A stretch of DNA of 64,000 bases from Bradyrhizobium murdochi (GTDB lineage: Bacteria; Pseudomonadota; Alphaproteobacteria; Rhizobiales; Xanthobacteraceae). The translations under genes and the position numbers were made by a program. A model generated the notes under the pieces. It was not told the DNA's origin. It worked only from the letters and a program-made list of their open reading frames with translations, and did no database searches. Positions 60,929 to 64,000 of this stretch are shown here, one piece after another; position 1 is the first letter of the stretch; every line of letters starts with the position of its first letter. The DNA lies in NCBI RefSeq assembly GCF_000472965.1, contig NZ_AXAU01000001.1, forward strand, positions 1,204,506 through 1,268,505, given 5' to 3'.

Positions 60929-61471
60929 TCATCCGCACAGACACCATCGCGCGAGATGCCGATGGCCCCTCTGGCTGTGCACGAGCACGAACTCCGTCAC
61001 AGTCCAGCCAATCGGTTCGATCGGATACTCATCCACGCTGCGCGCGTCATATAGCAACGTTACGTGCGGCGTGAAATTCGTGTTGGCGAGCCGCCTTAAT
61101 CCTCTGCGCGCCATCGCGGCACCAAGCATTTGCCGAAACGACTGCAACCGGCACAATCCCTTCTCGCCAATCAGGACAAACGGACGATTGCCCGGCCCCC
61201 CGCGGAAACTAGCTGTGCGATCGAACGAGACCTCGAACGGTTCGGTCCGCAATTCCGCGGCCGCCTCGCAGGCGGCGCAAAACTGGCGTTGCGGCAACCC
61301 GCCCAGCGAAAATAGCGAAACGTGCAGCCGGTCTGGCGCGATGAGCTTGCCGTTGAAGCAATGGGCGCGCTTGAGCACGCCCGCCAGCCGGTGAATTCGC
61401 GCTGCTGTGCCCGCGTCGGGAAGAGCCGCGAGGAATACTTGGCCACTACTAGACCTTGCAAAGCCGTCCAT
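60929..61471 (-). CDS. thpR: 2'-5' RNA ligase family 2H phosphoesterase
   Basis: A 180-residue 2H-fold protein of the ThpR type, which hydrolyses RNA 2',3'-cyclic phosphates. The two HxT/S motifs are LHVSLF and PHVTLLY. It has SFDRTASFRGGPGNRPFVLIG, typical of the family. ATG 61471 is used; a TTG at 61510 would add 13 residues. Convergent with the HAD gene. Biological role unknown. Confidence 0.87.
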   Translation of the reverse strand: MDGFARSSSGQVFLAALPDAGTAARIHRLAGVLKRAHCFNGKLIAPDRLHVSLFSLGGLPQRQFCAACEAAAELRTEPFEVSFDRTASFRGGPGNRPFVLIGEKGLCRLQSFRQMLGAAMARRGLRRLANTNFTPHVTLLYDARSVDEYPIEPIGWTVTEFVLVHSQRGHRHLARWCLCG

Positions 61472-61548
61472 GATAACGCAGCACAAATCATGAACATAAG
61501 ATTGTGGCAAGGCCCAAATACAACTCGTTCAGGCAAGTTCCCGCAGCC

Positions 61549-63269
61549 TCATAACACACACCCGTAATGCGCCGACGACACCAGGCGGATGTACTTGTCG
61601 TGCACCGATCCCGGTCGCGTCGCAGCCAACGAGGCCGGCGCGCGCCAGTCGGCCATGCGGCGGGCGATCTCTTCCGCTGACACTTCGAGATTCAAGGTGC
61701 GGGCGCCTGGGTCGATGACAATGGTATCACCGTCGCGCACCGCAGCGATCGGGCCGCCCGCGCGGCTTCCGGCGAGACGTGGCCGATCAGGATGCCGTGC
61801 GAGACGCCGGAAAAGCGGCCGTCGGTAATCAGCGCGACATCCTCACCGAGACCCTGACCCTGCAACTGAATGGTCAGCATTACCATTTCCGGCATACCTG
61901 GCCCGCCCACCGGGCCGACATTGCGCACGACGATGACGTTGCCCGGCGCGATCTCACCGGCGCGGATCGCGGCCATCGTATCGGCCTCGGACTCGAATAC
62001 CCGTGCGGTGCCGCGAAATTGCCCCTTCTCGAGGGTCTTGCCCGATAATTTTAGCAGGCAGCTCTCCGGTGCGAGATTGCCCTTCAGGACGCTGATGTGA
62101 TTGTTCGCCGGCGCGATCGGTTTCGACACCGGAAAAACGATCTCCTGCAGCGGCATCTCATCCAGCGTCGGAACATCGGCGAGATTTTCTGCCAGCGTCT
62201 TGCCGGTCGCCGTCATGACGTCGCCATGCAAAAGACCCGCGCGCAGCAGTTCCTTCATGACCACTGGCACGCCACCGATCGCATGCAGGCTGCCCATCGC
62301 GAACGGACCGTGCGGCTGCAAATTGGCGAGCAGCGGGACGCGCTCGCCGACCGCTTGGATGCGTTCGATCGTGATCGGCACCTGGGCCTCGCGCGCGACC
62401 GCGAGCAGATGCAGGTACATGTTGGTCGAGCCGCCCATCGCATAGACGGTCGTGATCGCATTTTCGAAAGCGCGCTCGGTCATGATGTCGCGTGGCCGGA
62501 TGCCCGCCTGCATCATCAGGTACAGCGCGTCAACCGAGGCGCGGGCCTGCGCGCGGACATCGGCGTGAATATCGCTGCCGGCGTTATAGTCAGCGGAATG
62601 CGAGGCGCCGCGCGGCAGCATCATGCCGATCGATTCCGCGATCGTGCTCATGGTGTTGGCGGTAAACATCGCGCCACAGGTGCCGCTGCCCGGCATCACG
62701 TTGCGCTCGACTTCCAGCAGTTCCTCGCCGGAGAGGCGGCCGGACTCATTGGCGGCACGCGCCTCGGCGTAATCCATGATTGTCAGATTGTTACCTTTGC
62801 TCGCCCATGCGCCGAACGAAACGCGGCCCGGCGTGCTGGTGCCGGGATAGAGCACGAGGCCGAAAGCATTGGTGCGCGCCAGCGGCATCAGCGCGGCGGC
62901 TCCCGTCTTGTCGCAGCCGGAGATCACGATCATCGCGTCGCCGTGGTGTGCGTAATGACCGATCTCGAAACAGTCGGCAACGACATCGCGCGATGCGAGG
63001 CTATAGCCCGCCGTCGGCGTGCCCTGCGTCAACGCATCCGACACTGCCGGCGCCCCGACGACCAGCCCCTGCCCGCCGCGCTCGGCAAGAATTTCCACCA
63101 GGAGATCGGTGATGGCGCGAACGCGGTTGTTGCAGCGATGAGCGTTGGTCCAGGCGCTGGCGATGGTCACCACTGCACTGGTCTCCGCGACGCGGTCCGG
63201 ATCGAATCCGGCAGCGCGCAGTTCGACACGCGATCGCTTCCAATAGGTGCTGCTGTCTTCCGTTGTCAT
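61549..63269 (-). pseudogene. IlvD/Edd family dehydratase, single-base frameshift
   Basis: From ATG 63269 (GGAG 7 bases upstream) the frame runs to HVSPEAAR near 61765, then leaves the family; the remaining 60 residues ([20 protein letters not shown] and on) are in the next frame to 61549. Loss of one G from GGGG in GCGCGGGGCGG explains it. Repaired length is 573 residues, normal for dihydroxy-acid dehydratases. Fe-S ligands SGCDKTGA and [14 protein letters not shown] are present. Could act on dihydroxy-acids or sugar acids. Decay or sequencing error. Confidence 0.85.
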
Positions 63270-63338
63270 CGGGCGCTCCAAGTCTTCTGATGGACTGCAC
63301 GGACGTTAGCGTCCGGCCTGATTGACACTGAAACGAAT

Positions 63339-63689
63339 TTAGCCCGTCTTGCCGTCGTCAAAACTGACGATCACAGCGGCGTTGGCGATGATGATGGAGT
63401 CGCTTCCGCTCTCGGCAGGAATTTCCAGCCCGCCCTTTACCGCCGTCACATTCACCGTGCCGTAAGGCAGTTCCTTTGCAACGGCTGCAGTATCGACCCC
63501 GCTCGGGTCTGGAACCGCGACGGTAACCTCCACGAACATATCGTTGGCGGTCTTTCCCAGCATCCGGAAGAAGCCGAGGCTGGAGTGGCGGATAGCGTCC
63601 GAGACGGCGCGCTTGGCGGCCTTGGTCGCATCGCATCCGTGAACGTCGACGCCCATGCCCATTTCGGTGATACAGCGAACGCGTGCCAT
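63339..63689 (-). CDS. Lin0512 family protein
   Basis: A 116-residue protein of the Lin0512 family, MARVRCITEMGMGVDVHGCD at the start and VDTAAVAKELPYGTVNVTAV in the middle. The family is of unknown function, with ring-shaped oligomers likely from the alpha/beta pattern. It lies upstream of the IlvD/Edd gene with a 69-base gap and may be co-transcribed. Confidence 0.85.
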   Translation of the reverse strand: MARVRCITEMGMGVDVHGCDATKAAKRAVSDAIRHSSLGFFRMLGKTANDMFVEVTVAVPDPSGVDTAAVAKELPYGTVNVTAVKGGLEIPAESGSDSIIIANAAVIVSFDDGKTG

Positions 63690-63865
63690 CGGATTTCCTC
63701 TTGTCGTTTGTCGCGTGGTCGTTTTCGGTGAAGCCTTCTCTCAATCCTCGCTTACGGCCACGGCGTCAAGCCGCGGCGCAGAAGTGCGCGACGGACATGC
63801 GCATGCATCTCGCGGCGCGATTTCGCCCGAGATATGCGGAAATCTCGGCGCCCCGAAATGAGAGG
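63690..63865. other. Intergenic region with nested hairpin
   Basis: No gene seen. Just before the right repeat there is a nested hairpin: ATTTCG (63820-63825) with CGAAAT (63854-63859), and inside it CCGAGAT (63827-63833) with ATCTCGG (63842-63848). Probably part of the compound repeat structure rather than a promoter of the Lin0512 gene, which should lie at about 63700-63760 but was not identified. Confidence 0.4.
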
Positions 63866-64000
63866 GCGCAGGGAATGCCGGGTGCTTTGCTGCACCCGCG
63901 GTCTCGTGTGCAAATGCACTTAAGAAATGCGCACACGAGCATACAGGTACAGCCGGAGCAGCCCGGCATTCCCTGCGCGATGGGTTGACGGCTTATGCCG
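63866..64000. repeat. Dispersed palindromic repeat, right copy
   Basis: Perfect 17-base arms at 63866-63882 (GCGCAGGGAATGCCGGG) and 63962-63978. Inside, CTCGTGTGC (63903-63911) pairs with GCACACGAG (63931-63939), and GTGCAAATGCAC is itself a palindrome. The flank GGCTTATGCCG at the very end matches, reversed, the CGGCATAAGC flank of the left copy. The window edge cuts the element. Confidence 0.8.

Noticed and set aside
1..64000. tRNA, rRNA, CRISPR, IS element or prophage
   Set aside because: No cloverleaf-like T-loop sequence, spaced identical repeats, transposase or phage gene was seen while reading; small RNAs cannot be excluded without a search.

Overview
The window looks like chromosomal DNA of an alphaproteobacterium of the order Hyphomicrobiales, most like Bradyrhizobium or its close relatives. 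The evidence is the high GC content, the backbone gene order (gmk-yicC-mltG-fabF-acpP-fabG-fabD, rpsF-rpsR-DUF2232-rplI, dnaB-alr-radA-cvpA-purF, der-lipoprotein-TPR protein, NnrU-panB), and several dispersed palindromic repeats of the kind common in Bradyrhizobium intergenic DNA. I saw no tRNA, rRNA, CRISPR array, insertion sequence or prophage. Two members of one repeat family, in opposite orientation, lie at the two ends of the window.

Layout. 1-8.5 kb: a membrane protein with a heptad minisatellite, then a minus-strand block for guanylate kinase, YicC, MltG and type II fatty-acid synthesis (FabF, AcpP, FabG, FabD). 8.5-11 kb: a frame-disrupted LysE exporter and a TetR-desaturase pair behind a palindromic operator. 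11-17.3 kb: the ribosomal set rpsF-rpsR / DUF2232-rplI, split by a TAXI-type TRAP transporter that carries a translationally coupled 30-residue membrane peptide; a CCG-bulge hairpin precedes rpsF. 17.3-21.6 kb: TetR-thioesterase pair, a CxxCH protein with a long low-complexity tail, a cyclopropane-fatty-acid synthase and two small proteins. 21.6-35.6 kb: dnaB, alr, a Cys-rich small protein, exonuclease III, a cupin, two class III nucleotide cyclases, TSUP and SPFH membrane proteins, radA, cvpA, purF, and an SDR.

35.6-49.5 kb: a decayed NHL-repeat remnant, an orphan ABC substrate-binding protein, MFS exporter, Der GTPase, lipoprotein and TPR protein, an acyl-CoA synthetase with PanB and NnrU, TetR, crotonase, and PrfC. 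49.5-51.7 kb: a guanidine-II riboswitch ahead of the guanidinium exporter Gdx, and an orfA(DUF47)-pit phosphate operon behind a PHO box. 51.7-56.4 kb: a complete Liv-type ABC importer with an intercistronic hairpin behind its binding protein. 56.4-64 kb: a frameshifted PAS protein, a thiol/redox-flavoured cluster (Spx/ArsC-like, DUF5993-DsbB, GST), an atypical SDR, a HAD phosphatase, a 2H RNA phosphoesterase, a frameshifted IlvD/Edd dehydratase and a Lin0512 protein.

Three otherwise full-length genes (LysE, PAS, IlvD/Edd) are broken by one-base indels, all explicable as length changes of short homopolymers, so residual sequencing error is a serious alternative to real gene decay. The clearest regulatory finds are the guanidine-II riboswitch, the PHO box, two TetR operators with the same GAT spacer, and the rpsF leader hairpin.
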